DNA of 11,856 nucleotides from an uncultured Lachnospiraceae bacterium (GCA_934338765.1 CAKRHL010000055.1:1-11856), one strand, 5' to 3'. Counted from the stretch's first letter, positions 1 through 8,012 are shown. Program-made: numbers and translations. The notes: a model not told the origin generated them from the letters alone.

Positions 1-122
1 ATGCGAGGATGAATCTGCCTTCAACGATTGGTCAAAACTGGCGCTGGAGATTGAAGAAGGGCGAGTTTGGCGAGAAAGAAATTAAGCTTCTGGGGAAGAT
101 GGCAGATATTTATAACCGTTAA
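1..122 (+). CDS. malQ: 4-alpha-glucanotransferase (amylomaltase), C-terminal end only
   Basis: Only the last 39 codons and the TAA stop (120-122) are in the window; the reading frame begins at base 3. The peptide opens with ARMNLPSTIGQNWRWRL, which matches the conserved C-terminal block of GH77 amylomaltases (MNxPsTxGxNWxWR) that helps form the substrate-binding groove. Enzymes of this family move alpha-1,4-glucan segments between maltodextrins in the cytoplasm, lengthening short chains so that a phosphorylase can act on them. That role fits the phosphorylase gene starting 97 bases downstream. The N-terminal and catalytic parts lie outside the window, so intactness cannot be judged. Confidence 0.85.
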   Translation, partial: ARMNLPSTIGQNWRWRLKKGEFGEKEIKLLGKMADIYNR

Positions 123-151
123 TATAACAAAATAGATTGTTGATGTTATAT
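122..151. promoter_or_regulatory. AT-rich 8-bp inverted repeat upstream of glgP
   Basis: ATATAACA (122-129) is repeated as a perfect inverted copy TGTTATAT (144-151) with 14 bases between. It begins at the last base of the malQ stop codon and lies 68 bases before the glgP start. The sequence is too AT-rich and the arms too short for a good terminator, and no T-run follows. It could be an operator or a chance dyad. A weak promoter-like pair is embedded here (TTGTTG at 137-142 and TATGGT at 159-164, 16-base spacer), which I do not regard as reliable. Confidence 0.25.
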
Positions 152-219
152 AAAAGATTATGGTAATGAAAACAGATGTTAAAAATTAATATAAAATTGA
201 AATCATCAGGAGGAGAAAA

Positions 220-2481
220 ATGCTTGAGAAATTTGTAATGGATCACTATCAGAAAAGTTTAAAGGATTGCAGTAACGAGGAAATTTATATTGCATTGCTG
301 AAGCTGGTAAAAGAGCAGGCAAAGCAGAAGGAAAGTCCTGCCGGGAAAAAGAAGGTTTATTATATCTCTGCGGAGTTTCTGATTGGAAAATTGCTGTCTA
401 ACAATTTGATCAATCTGGGTCTTTTTGATACGGTGAAAAAGGAGCTGGAGGAGAATGGAAAGAGTATTTATGAGATCGAGGAGATTGAGCCGGAGCCATC
501 GCTGGGAAATGGTGGATTGGGACGTCTGGCAGCGTGTTTCCTGGACTCGATTGCGACATTGGGGATTCCGGGAGACGGCATTGGTATCAACTATCACCTG
601 GGACTTTTTAAGCAGGTATTTGAGCAGAATCTGCAGAAGGAATATCCTAATCCATGGATTGAGAAAAACAGCTGGCTGACTAAGAGGGACAAAAGCTATA
701 CTGTGGAGTTTCGTGATCACATTGTAAAGGCTTCTCTGTACGATATTGCGGTCACCGGTTATGAGAACAGGACTAATCAGCTTCATCTGTTTGATATTGA
801 CAGTGTGGAGGAGAAGATCACAAAGGATGGTATTTCCTTTGATAAGGAGGATATTGAACATAATCTGACCCTTTTCCTGTACCCGGATGACAGCGATGAA
901 AAGGGGCAGCTTCTGCGGATTTATCAACAGTATTTTATGGTGTCAGCCGGAGCGCAGCTTATTCTGGAGGAATGTGAGGCAAGGGGATGTAATCTTCACA
1001 ATCTGCCGGATTATGCGGCAATCCAGATCAATGATACTCATCCGACGATGGTGATCCCGGAGCTGATCCGTCTGCTTCTGATCCGTGGCATCTGTATTGA
1101 AGAGGCTATGGAAATTGTGGCTAAAACATGTGCTTATACAAATCACACGATTCTTGCGGAAGCACTGGAGAAATGGCCGATTGCATATCTCCAGAAGGTT
1201 GTTCCGCAGCTTCTTCCGATCATTCATATTCTGGATAATGAGGCAAAGAAAAAATATCCGGATGAAGCCGTTGCAATTATTGATAAAGAAGACAGAGTAC
1301 ATATGGCGCATATTGATATGCACTATGGATATAGTATAAATGGTGTAGCATATCTTCATACGGAGATTTTGAAAAACAGTGAGCTGAAACCATTTTATGA
1401 AATTTATCCGGAGAAGTTTAATAATAAAACAAATGGTATTACCTTCCGCCGCTGGCTGCTTCATTGCAATGAGGAGCTGACTTCCTGGATCGAGGGGCTG
1501 ATCGGCAATGGATTTAAAAAGGATGCCACAGAACTGGAGAAATTGCTGCAGTATCAGGGAGATCAGAAGGTGCTGGAAAGTCTGTTGCAGGTAAAGGCGG
1601 AGAAGAAAAAGCAGTTGAGGGAATATCTCTTGCGGACACAGGGAGTTGAGATTGATGAAAATTCGATTTACGATATTCAGGTAAAACGTCTTCACGAGTA
1701 CAAGAGACAGCAGCTCAATGCACTTTATATTATTCATAAGTATCTGGAGATTAAGAGTGGCATTATTCCGGAAAAGCCGGTTACAGTTATCTTTGGCGCA
1801 AAGGCAGCACCGGCGTATGTGATCGCGAAGGATATCATTCATCTGATCCTCTGTCTGCAGGAGCTGATCAACAAGGATGAGCAGGTAAATCCATATCTTC
1901 GTGTGGTAATGGTAGAGAATTATAATGTCAGCAAGGCGGCACAGCTGATTCCGGCGTGTGATATTTCTGAGCAGATTTCTCTGGCTTCCAAGGAGGCGAG
2001 CGGTACCGGTAATATGAAGTTTATGCTCAACGGTGCACTGACGCTGGGAACTATGGATGGAGCAAATGTGGAGATTGCAGATCTGGTAGGAAAGGATAAT
2101 ATTTATATCTTTGGTGAGGACAGCGAGACAGTGATTGACCGGTATGCTAAGGGCAGTTATGTATCCCGAGATTATTATGAAAAGGATGCAGCTTTGAAGG
2201 AGGCCGTGGACTTTATCGTTGGCAGGGAAATGATGGCAGTGGGAGATAAAGAACACCTGACACGTCTGTACAACGAGCTGTTGAATAAGGACTGGTTTAT
2301 GACGTTTCCTGATTTTGAGGATTATATTGCAACGAGAGAAAAGGCATATCATGATTATAATGATCGTATGGCGTGGGCAGAAAAGATGCTGGTAAATATC
2401 GCAAAAGCAGGATTTTTCTCATCTGACCGGACTATTGAGCAGTATGACCGGGAGATATGGAAGACAGGAACGAGCAAATAA
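220..2481 (+). CDS. glgP: glycogen/maltodextrin phosphorylase (GT35)
   Basis: A 753-residue cytoplasmic enzyme that uses inorganic phosphate to release glucose-1-phosphate from the non-reducing ends of alpha-1,4-glucans, with pyridoxal phosphate as cofactor. GT35 landmarks appear in order: [13 protein letters not shown] near residue 47, [21 protein letters not shown] near 93, [18 protein letters not shown] near 267, [11 protein letters not shown] near 400, the phosphate-site segment [11 protein letters not shown] near 487, and [10 protein letters not shown], in which Lys600 is the expected Schiff-base lysine. AGGAGG at 208-213 sits six bases before the ATG. The protein is shorter than animal and E. 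coli phosphorylases (about 800-840 residues), mainly at the N-terminus, as in the compact clostridial group, so allosteric control of the muscle type is not expected. It follows malQ by 97 bases and has its own terminator downstream. GlgP versus MalP specificity cannot be told from motifs alone. Confidence 0.95.
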   Translation: MLEKFVMDHYQKSLKDCSNEEIYIALLKLVKEQAKQKESPAGKKKVYYISAEFLIGKLLSNNLINLGLFDTVKKELEENGKSIYEIEEIEPEPSLGNGGLGRLAACFLDSIATLGIPGDGIGINYHLGLFKQVFEQNLQKEYPNPWIEKNSWLTKRDKSYTVEFRDHIVKASLYDIAVTGYENRTNQLHLFDIDSVEEKITKDGISFDKEDIEHNLTLFLYPDDSDEKGQLLRIYQQYFMVSAGAQLILEECEARGCNLHNLPDYAAIQINDTHPTMVIPELIRLLLIRGICIEEAMEIVAKTCAYTNHTILAEALEKWPIAYLQKVVPQLLPIIHILDNEAKKKYPDEAVAIIDKEDRVHMAHIDMHYGYSINGVAYLHTEILKNSELKPFYEIYPEKFNNKTNGITFRRWLLHCNEELTSWIEGLIGNGFKKDATELEKLLQYQGDQKVLESLLQVKAEKKKQLREYLLRTQGVEIDENSIYDIQVKRLHEYKRQQLNALYIIHKYLEIKSGIIPEKPVTVIFGAKAAPAYVIAKDIIHLILCLQELINKDEQVNPYLRVVMVENYNVSKAAQLIPACDISEQISLASKEASGTGNMKFMLNGALTLGTMDGANVEIADLVGKDNIYIFGEDSETVIDRYAKGSYVSRDYYEKDAALKEAVDFIVGREMMAVGDKEHLTRLYNELLNKDWFMTFPDFEDYIATREKAYHDYNDRMAWAEKMLVNIAKAGFFSSDRTIEQYDREIWKTGTSK

Positions 2482-2530
2482 AAAGCTAAGATATTTGTTG
2501 AAAAATAATGTAAGATAAAGAAACAATCAT

Positions 2531-2567
2531 ACTCTCTTTCGGTAGAAATACCGGAAGGGAGTTATTT
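2531..2567 (+). terminator. rho-independent terminator after glgP
   Basis: The arms 2531-2544 and 2549-2562 form a 14-bp stem without mismatches, counting two U-G wobbles, closed by a GAAA tetraloop (2545-2548). A short T-rich stretch, TTATTT, follows at 2562-2567. The run is weaker than usual but the stem and loop are very stable. It lies 50 bases after the glgP stop and separates the glucan genes from the two-component genes. Confidence 0.85.
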
Positions 2568-2674
2568 GGCATATTGAAAAAGATGAGTTTTTTGAAGAAC
2601 TTACAGGATTATTGGAAGCAGCATTTAGAAGGTGAAATTGTCATGAAAATTATCTTGAAAATTTAGAGAAAAAT

Positions 2675-2703
2675 TTGGGTTTCCCGGGCAGATGTGGTAA
2701 ACT
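2675..2703 (+). promoter_or_regulatory. candidate promoter for the two-component genes
   Basis: TTGGGT (2675-2680) and TAAACT (2698-2703) are separated by 17 bases, and a TG lies a few bases before the -10. Both hexamers are imperfect (3/6 and 4/6). Transcription would start near 2710, leaving a leader of about 108 bases before the ATG at 2818, containing the inverted repeat at 2766-2798. Confidence 0.4.
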
Positions 2704-2765
2704 AACTTTAAGAAAACATGTGAGAATCAACAGTAGTGATTTTTTGGAGGATTTACGGAAATAAC

Positions 2766-2798
2766 AGATATCAAATCGTGTGGTCAAAGATGATATCT
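2766..2798. promoter_or_regulatory. 8-bp inverted repeat in the leader of the response-regulator gene
   Basis: AGATATCA (2766-2773) and TGATATCT (2791-2798) are perfect inverted copies with 17 bases between. The dyad ends nine bases before the Shine-Dalgarno element TGAGG at 2807-2811. It could act as an operator or as an RNA hairpin near the ribosome binding site. AraC-type proteins more often bind direct repeats, so autoregulation through this element is a guess. Confidence 0.35.
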
Positions 2799-2817
2799 TA
2801 TAGAAATGAGGTTGGAT

Positions 2818-4329
2818 ATGATTCAGATATTAATCGTGGATGATGAAAAAATAGAGAGAAACGGGATTAAATTTTTGCTGAAGCAGCTTCATATGGAGGC
2901 GGAGATCCGGGAGGCGGTCAATGGTGTGAAAGCATTGGAGGCTCTGGAGGAGAGTCCGGCGGATATTTTGCTGACGGATATTAAAATGCCTTTTATGGAT
3001 GGGCTGGAGCTGGCAGAAAATGTCATGAAGAAATATCCTCAGACAAAAATGGTGATCTTTAGCGGATATGGAGAGTTTGAATATGCCAGAAAGGCAATGA
3101 AATCCGGTGTGGACAGCTATATTTTAAAGCCTGTGGATCCGGAGGAATTCCGCAATACCATGGAGAAGGTGCTGCAGGAAATTGAGGGAGAACGTCTGGA
3201 GGACGAACGCAAGGAAAAGAACCGTAATTTTGTCCGGGAGCATGTATTGTTGTCTCTGCTGAATGGTGCTGCTCCGCAGGATCTGGCGGCAAGCTTAGGG
3301 GGGACGGACAGTCTGGAGTATGTACAGGACTTTCATAATATGATGCTGCTGGAATTTGACAGGGAATTTTTTGGAAGGACAGGTCTGGATTTTCTGGAAA
3401 ATCTCCGGGAGGAAATGAAAGAACCGTTTTTGTATCTGAATATGAATCCACAGCAGGGAATCATTCTGTTGGAACGGGAGATTGATGTGGAGACCCGAAA
3501 GGAAATGGCACAAAAGCTTCTGGATGCCATTCAGGAGAAATATGCAGAGAAGTGCTATATTGCGGTCAGCCGTGAGTTTGAGCGGCCGGTAAAGCTGGCT
3601 GAGGAAATGGAGCGTCTGGAGCTTCTGATGGAAAATAAATTTTATGTGCCGGAGGATCGTGTATTTAGTGAAGAACAGCAAACAGAAGCAAATCTTTCCC
3701 AGATTGATGATGATGCTCTGATGAAGCAGATCCGACAGGATATCAAAATGAAAGATATGGCGGGATTGCGTCGTCATTTTGAGGGATTATGTGAGAAATA
3801 TCATGGGAAAAAGAATTTCTCCCAGATGTATGTAAAATTTATTTTTTCAAATTTATTGAAGGATGTATATGAAATACTGCCAAAGGAAAAGTCCGGTGGT
3901 CTGAATCAGGATATTGACCGGTTATACCGGACCAATGATTTCCAGGAGGTGACGGAAATCATTAATGAAGGTATTAAACTTTTGGAGCAGAGCTTTGCAA
4001 TTAATCCACAGATGGAGCACCGGGAGATTGAGACTGTGAAGCAGTATATTTATGCACATTATGGCGAGGAGCTGAGTGTGGATATGCTGGCAGATCAGGT
4101 TTTTCTGGCTCCAAGTTATCTCAGTCATATTTTTAAAAAGGAGACAGGACAGAATCTCAGTAAATTTATTAAAGCACTTCGCATGGAGAAGGCGAAGGAA
4201 ATGCTGGAGGAGACTCACAATAAAATTGTAAATATCAGTTATGCGGTGGGTTATCCGAATGTATCATATTTTTGTCAGAGCTTCCGGGAGTATTATGGTG
4301 TGAGTCCGCAGAAGTATCGGAATCAGTAA
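2818..4329 (+). CDS. AraC-family two-component response regulator, YesN type
   Basis: Taken from the ATG at 2818 because TGAGG at 2807-2811 lies six bases before it and the protein then begins MIQILIVDDE, the usual receiver start; an in-frame ATG at 2806 overlaps that ribosome site. The product has 503 residues. An N-terminal receiver domain (about 1-120) carries the acidic pair Asp8/Asp9, phospho-acceptor Asp54 in LLTDIKMP, Ser82 in FSGYGEF and Lys104 in ILKPVD. A middle region of about 280 residues, typical of YesN proteins, links it to a C-terminal AraC DNA-binding domain (about 404-503) with two helix-turn-helices, the second including NISYAVGYPNVSYFCQSF. It should be a cytoplasmic transcription activator phosphorylated by the kinase encoded 36 bases downstream. 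Relatives commonly control carbohydrate uptake, but no transporter gene lies alongside here, so the target genes are unknown. Confidence 0.92.
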   Translation: MIQILIVDDEKIERNGIKFLLKQLHMEAEIREAVNGVKALEALEESPADILLTDIKMPFMDGLELAENVMKKYPQTKMVIFSGYGEFEYARKAMKSGVDSYILKPVDPEEFRNTMEKVLQEIEGERLEDERKEKNRNFVREHVLLSLLNGAAPQDLAASLGGTDSLEYVQDFHNMMLLEFDREFFGRTGLDFLENLREEMKEPFLYLNMNPQQGIILLEREIDVETRKEMAQKLLDAIQEKYAEKCYIAVSREFERPVKLAEEMERLELLMENKFYVPEDRVFSEEQQTEANLSQIDDDALMKQIRQDIKMKDMAGLRRHFEGLCEKYHGKKNFSQMYVKFIFSNLLKDVYEILPKEKSGGLNQDIDRLYRTNDFQEVTEIINEGIKLLEQSFAINPQMEHREIETVKQYIYAHYGEELSVDMLADQVFLAPSYLSHIFKKETGQNLSKFIKALRMEKAKEMLEETHNKIVNISYAVGYPNVSYFCQSFREYYGVSPQKYRNQ

Positions 4330-4365
4330 GCAGGAGAATGTAGGAAATGGTGGAACAGTATAGCG

Positions 4366-6156
4366 ATGAAAAATAAGATTAAAAACTGGTTTGGTAATGC
4401 CAAAATACAAAAGAAAATAATGATCATATATATCTGCATTGGCACGATACCTATCCTGCTTTTGGGACTCTTTGCGTTGTCACAGGAGAGAAAAACCCTG
4501 ATGGAGAGAGAGCGGAGGAATATTGAGGATTCTCTGTCACAGGGGGCATCCCAGTTGAAGTCCCAGATATTGGTCTACAATAATCTGTCGGATTATATTG
4601 CATTTAACCAGCCGATCTCGGATGTGCTGATCGGTGATTATGATGACATTTTTTCTATGTATGAGCAGTATACGGCGACGGTGGATCCGGTGCTTTCTTC
4701 TCTGAAGTACTTCAATCCCAATATCAACCAGATCACCCTATATCTGGATGAGGATATTGTAAAGCATGATACAACGGTAGATTCACTTCATAACATTGAG
4801 GGCGAAAAATGGTACAGAGAATATAAGGATTCCGTAAATCAGAAAGTAAAATGGATCATTGATGGAAAAGAAAAGACGTCTTTTTCTGCGAGAACCATGC
4901 CAATTATGGAGCAGAATAAACAAAAAGGTATTTTATATCTGGATGTGAATTATGATACTTTATTTTCAGGGTTTGATGATATTTCCAGAGACGGTTATGG
5001 GCTATATGTCATAGATAAAGCCGGCAATGTACTGTTTGAGAAGGACACTTTTGACCAAAATAATGAAAATAAGGCTGTCACAAAAAAAGACAGAAGAGAT
5101 CAAAGTACCAAAAATGGGATAGTAGATAAAAGCAGGTTATCATTAAAAAAATTAAAAGAGAAAATGGCAGATCAGGCAAAGGGAAAGAGGAGTAATTATC
5201 TGATCGTGTCTGCAGATGCCGGGGTAGATGACTGGCAGGTGATCGCATATCAGCCACAGAAAATGATGGCGAGGGAAGTGCAGACGCTGGTTGTGCTGAT
5301 CTTTGGGATCATTGCCATCTGTATCGTAACGTCAGTTGTTGCTTCAAAAGCATTTTCAAGGTTCGTGGTGCGGGATATTGAGCGGCTGCGGGATAATATG
5401 CAGGCGGTAGAGGAAGGTAATATGGAGCTTACGGTTACCAGTGATGCGAAGGATGAGGTGGGAAGCCTGATCCGTGGTTTCGGAAGCATGCTGGGGGAGA
5501 TCAACCGGTTGATCCATGAAGTATATGAAAGTAAGCTGACTCAGAGAAAGTCAGAAATGACAGCACTTCAGGCACAGATCAATCCACACTTTCTTTATAA
5601 TTCTCTTTCGTTGATCAACTGGAAGGCTCTGGAAGCAGGGCAGCAGGATATTAGCAAGATCACGCTGGCATTATCCTCTTTTTACCGGACCTCTTTGAAC
5701 CGGGGCAAAAATGTGCTGACCATTGAGAAGGAAATTGAAAATATGAAGTCCTATCTGGAAATTCAGCTATGTATGCACGATAATGACTTTGATGTGATCA
5801 TGGACATTGATGAGGAGATCCTTCCATATCAGACATTAAATCTGCTGCTGCAGCCTTTGGTGGAAAATGCCATTGATCATGGAATTGATCTGAAGGAGGA
5901 AGGTAGAGGATATATTAAAATAATAGGACGTAAAGATGACAGCAATATTTATCTGACGGTGGAGGATAATGGTGTGGGAATCGAACCGGAGCTTTTGTCG
6001 TCGATATTGGAATTTAAGACAAAGGGGTATGGTGTCCGGAATGTGAACCAGAGAGTCCAGCTCTATTATGGGGAGGAATACTGCCTGAGGATTGAGAGCG
6101 AGGTAGGAAAGGGAACCAGGTGTACCATAAATATTCCACAGGTGATGAAGGTGTAA
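4366..6156 (+). CDS. YesM-type membrane sensor histidine kinase
   Basis: A 596-residue partner of the upstream regulator. A first membrane helix (about 18-38) is followed by an extracellular segment (about 39-303) of the size of a Cache-type sensor, including a charged, Lys/Asp/Asn-rich stretch near 227-280. A second membrane helix (about 307-329) precedes a HAMP linker (about 330-385). The His_kinase block QINPHFLYNSL places phospho-acceptor His408. The ATPase domain shows the N box LVENAIDHG (Asn501), the G1 box VEDNGVGI (Asp534) and the G2 segment GYGVRNVNQRV. It should autophosphorylate on His408 and pass phosphate to Asp54 of the regulator when an extracellular ligand, perhaps a sugar, is bound. 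The ribosome site is poor: GGTGGA is eleven bases before the ATG, and a nine-codon frame (4347-4376) overlaps the start, so translation may be coupled to it or to the upstream gene. No in-frame ATG, GTG or TTG lies just upstream. Confidence 0.92.
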   Translation: MKNKIKNWFGNAKIQKKIMIIYICIGTIPILLLGLFALSQERKTLMERERRNIEDSLSQGASQLKSQILVYNNLSDYIAFNQPISDVLIGDYDDIFSMYEQYTATVDPVLSSLKYFNPNINQITLYLDEDIVKHDTTVDSLHNIEGEKWYREYKDSVNQKVKWIIDGKEKTSFSARTMPIMEQNKQKGILYLDVNYDTLFSGFDDISRDGYGLYVIDKAGNVLFEKDTFDQNNENKAVTKKDRRDQSTKNGIVDKSRLSLKKLKEKMADQAKGKRSNYLIVSADAGVDDWQVIAYQPQKMMAREVQTLVVLIFGIIAICIVTSVVASKAFSRFVVRDIERLRDNMQAVEEGNMELTVTSDAKDEVGSLIRGFGSMLGEINRLIHEVYESKLTQRKSEMTALQAQINPHFLYNSLSLINWKALEAGQQDISKITLALSSFYRTSLNRGKNVLTIEKEIENMKSYLEIQLCMHDNDFDVIMDIDEEILPYQTLNLLLQPLVENAIDHGIDLKEEGRGYIKIIGRKDDSNIYLTVEDNGVGIEPELLSSILEFKTKGYGVRNVNQRVQLYYGEEYCLRIESEVGKGTRCTINIPQVMKV

Positions 6157-6188
6157 GAGTGGACAAGAAAGGATTCAAAAATCATTAT

Positions 6189-6216
6189 TTCATGTGATGT
6201 GAATATATGATATACT
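6189..6216 (+). promoter_or_regulatory. candidate promoter upstream of the AAA+ ATPase gene
   Basis: TTCATG (6189-6194) and TATACT (6211-6216) are spaced by 16 bases, and TGA immediately before TATACT makes an extended -10 element. The -35 is weak. Transcription from it would give a leader of about 155 bases. A second perfect TATAAT occurs at 6351-6356, only 23 bases before the ATPase start, but has no recognisable -35. No terminator was found after the kinase gene, so read-through from it is also possible. Confidence 0.4.
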
Positions 6217-6332
6217 TTCTAAGTGTTAGTACATATAAAGGTTTTGAACAATGTATAGTTATTCCCGAATATGCCGATAACGAAAACTTGTTAAAAAGGC
6301 TTTATGAGTATGCTGACATAGCAGATAAATGA
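6207..6332 (+). pseudogene. 41-codon small frame of unknown function, possible gene remnant
   Basis: An ATG-to-TGA frame beginning MIYFLSVSTYKGFEQ and ending LLKRLYEYADIADK lies in the 223-base gap between the kinase and the ATPase. Its composition is protein-like: the middle reads CIVIPEYADNENLLKRL, a beta strand followed by an acidic turn and an amphipathic helix, resembling the C-terminus of a larger protein. There is no clear Shine-Dalgarno sequence before the ATG, and the promoter-like element at 6189-6216 overlaps its beginning. It may be the tail of a deleted gene, a real small protein, or chance. I do not recognise a family. Confidence 0.3.
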
Positions 6333-6379
6333 TTTTTAGATACATGAAATTATAATAGACAGGAATGTGAGGTTACAAG

Positions 6380-7861
6380 ATGCCAGTTTTTGATTTTAAT
6401 CAGGAGAAGAAGGACGCAGTCAAAGCAGAGAAGACATACGAATTAGTTTATTCCAATGAAAGAGTGCCGGATGTGTCACATCCGATCATGCTGCTGTCGG
6501 ATGAGGAAAAGAAGCTTATGCATCATTCTTCCGGTATGTTTACAGCACCGACGAAGGGAACGGCATTTACCTGTGACGAGGAAAGCACGTCCCATGATAT
6601 TTTACAGATCGATGCCCGTTTTGAAAAGCTGGTGAAGTGGCTTGGAGAGAACCATATTATGGTTAAGCTGTCCGGTGCCAGTACAGATCAGGGATATGCA
6701 GTTTACAAGATATTTGAGACCGGTGTGGCTATGAGAGGTACGAAGCTTTCCGGAGAAAATGGATTTTTGCAGTTTATGATCGAGCGGTTGCTGCAGAGTG
6801 ATGCACCTTCGAAGGAAGTTGTCGATTTTGATGAGATCGAAGACTCCGATGATATGAAGCTTACCAGTATTCAGAGTATTACGGATTATCTGATGTGCGC
6901 GGGAAGTACCCTTCCGGACAATATCCGTTTGTGGGCGAGACGTAATCTTGCAGTAGCGAAATCTACAGAGGTGACGCCGGAGGAGCGCCGTCATGCACAG
7001 CGTGCGCTTTCTATTATGTTAAATATTCAGTGGAAAAATACGGATTTCCAGCCAATCGATCCGGTGGAGGCGAGAAAAATTCTCGACGAGGAGCTGTACG
7101 GACTGGACAATGTAAAGCAGCGTATTATTGAGACGATCATTCAGATCAACCGTACCCATACTCTGCCGGCATATGGTATTCTTCTGATCGGACCTGCCGG
7201 TACCGGAAAGTCACAGATTGCTTATGCCGTTGCAAAGATTTTGAAAATGTCGTGGACAACTCTGGAAATGAGTTCCATCAATGATCCGGAGCAGCTTACC
7301 GGAAGCTCCCGGATTTATGCCAATGCAAAGCCCGGTCTGATCATGGAGGCATTTGCCAACGCAGAGAGCTCCAATCTGCTGTTCATCATCAACGAGCTGG
7401 ACAAGGCTTCTGCCGGAAAAGGAAATGGAAATCCGGCGGATGTATTGCTGACGCTTTTGGATAATCTTGGATTTACGGATAACTATGTGGAATGTAATAT
7501 TCCGACTACCGGAGTTTACCCGATTGCTACGGCGAATGACAAGGCGGCCATCAGTGCACCACTTATGTCGCGTTTTGCCGTGATCGAGCTGCCGGACTAC
7601 AGCCCAGAAGAAAAGAGAGTAATCTTTACCAAATTTGCGATGCCAAAGGTATTAAAGAGAATTGGTCTGCGAAGCGAGGAGATTGTGATCACAGAGGAAG
7701 CACTGGATGCGATCATGGATATTTTTAAGGATACATCAGGAATTCGTGATATCGAGCAGGCAGCAGAGCATATTGCTGCAAATGCACTGTACCGCATCGA
7801 GGCAGAGAAGATGGTATGCGTTACTTATACGGCGGAGATGATCCGGGAGTTACTGAAATAA
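6380..7861 (+). CDS. Lon-like AAA+ ATPase lacking a protease domain
   Basis: A 493-residue soluble protein. GAGG at 6369-6372 precedes the ATG by seven bases. Residues 1-226 match nothing I know. Residues 227-493 form an AAA+ module closest in pattern to the motor of Lon protease: ILDEELYGLDNVKQRI before the P-loop, Walker A GPAGTGKS (Lys277), SRIYANAKPG, then ELDKASAGKGNGNPADVLLTLLD, sensor 1 Asn386 in TANDK, a likely arginine finger Arg398 in PLMSRF, and sensor 2 Arg456 in SGIRDIEQA. The protein stops just after the lid domain, so the Ser-Lys protease domain is absent. In Walker B (LLFIINELDK) the usual Asp is Asn338, though the catalytic Glu339 is kept. It probably uses ATP to remodel protein partners, but no partner is evident. 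It sits alone between the kinase gene and convergent argG. Hydrolysis may be slow or altered; this is inference from one substitution. Confidence 0.85.
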   Translation: MPVFDFNQEKKDAVKAEKTYELVYSNERVPDVSHPIMLLSDEEKKLMHHSSGMFTAPTKGTAFTCDEESTSHDILQIDARFEKLVKWLGENHIMVKLSGASTDQGYAVYKIFETGVAMRGTKLSGENGFLQFMIERLLQSDAPSKEVVDFDEIEDSDDMKLTSIQSITDYLMCAGSTLPDNIRLWARRNLAVAKSTEVTPEERRHAQRALSIMLNIQWKNTDFQPIDPVEARKILDEELYGLDNVKQRIIETIIQINRTHTLPAYGILLIGPAGTGKSQIAYAVAKILKMSWTTLEMSSINDPEQLTGSSRIYANAKPGLIMEAFANAESSNLLFIINELDKASAGKGNGNPADVLLTLLDNLGFTDNYVECNIPTTGVYPIATANDKAAISAPLMSRFAVIELPDYSPEEKRVIFTKFAMPKVLKRIGLRSEEIVITEEALDAIMDIFKDTSGIRDIEQAAEHIAANALYRIEAEKMVCVTYTAEMIRELLK

Positions 7862-7871
7862 ATAAGCTACT

Positions 7872-7946
7872 AAAATAAAAACCAGCCTGAATTTGATCTC
7901 ACTCCAAGGGGAGTTATTTAAAATCAAATCCGGGCTGTTTTATTTT
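7872..7946. terminator. bidirectional rho-independent terminator between the ATPase gene and argG
   Basis: The 15-base arms 7883-7897 and 7923-7937 pair except for one A-C mismatch and one wobble. Inside lies a second small hairpin, ACTCC (7901-7905) with GGAGT (7910-7914). TTTTATTTT follows on the plus strand (7938-7946), and the minus strand has TTTTTATTTT after the stem (7881-7872). It begins about 10 bases past the ATPase stop and about 75 bases past the argG stop, so it can end both convergent transcripts. Confidence 0.9.
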
Positions 7947-8012
7947 ACAAGTGGTTACTCGAATCCACATCCTGTGCGCTTAAACGAGTTGTTTGCGAAA
8001 CGATGTATCGGA

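Larger units (their letters stand above)
2568..2805 (+). other. intergenic stretch with a possible decayed coding frame
   Basis: No intact gene is visible between glgP and the regulator. One plus-strand frame is open from 2546 to 2632 and, after a single TGA at 2633-2635, from 2636 to the TAA at 2762-2764. The first part reads EKDEFFEELTGLLEAAFRR, which has an amphipathic-helix look; the second includes ENYLENLEKNLGF and ends INSSDFLEDLRK. There is no convincing start with a ribosome binding site, and I recognise no family. It may be a gene remnant interrupted by a stop, or simply chance open frame in AT-rich DNA. The same stretch contains the candidate promoter at 2675-2703 and the inverted repeat at 2766-2798, so at least part of it is probably the 5' region of the regulator gene. 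Confidence 0.25.

Noticed and set aside
943..2352. A 469-codon open frame on the minus strand inside glgP, and a similar 222-codon one at 259-927
   Set aside because: They are antisense shadows of a clearly coding gene. Their translations are rich in Ile, Leu, Cys and Gln without recognisable motifs, and glgP has full family conservation on the plus strand.
7947..8012. A tRNA or tRNA fragment in the convergent gap, suggested by GGTTACTCGAATCC
   Set aside because: The T-arm-like piece is not accompanied by an acceptor stem, anticodon arm or D arm on either strand.
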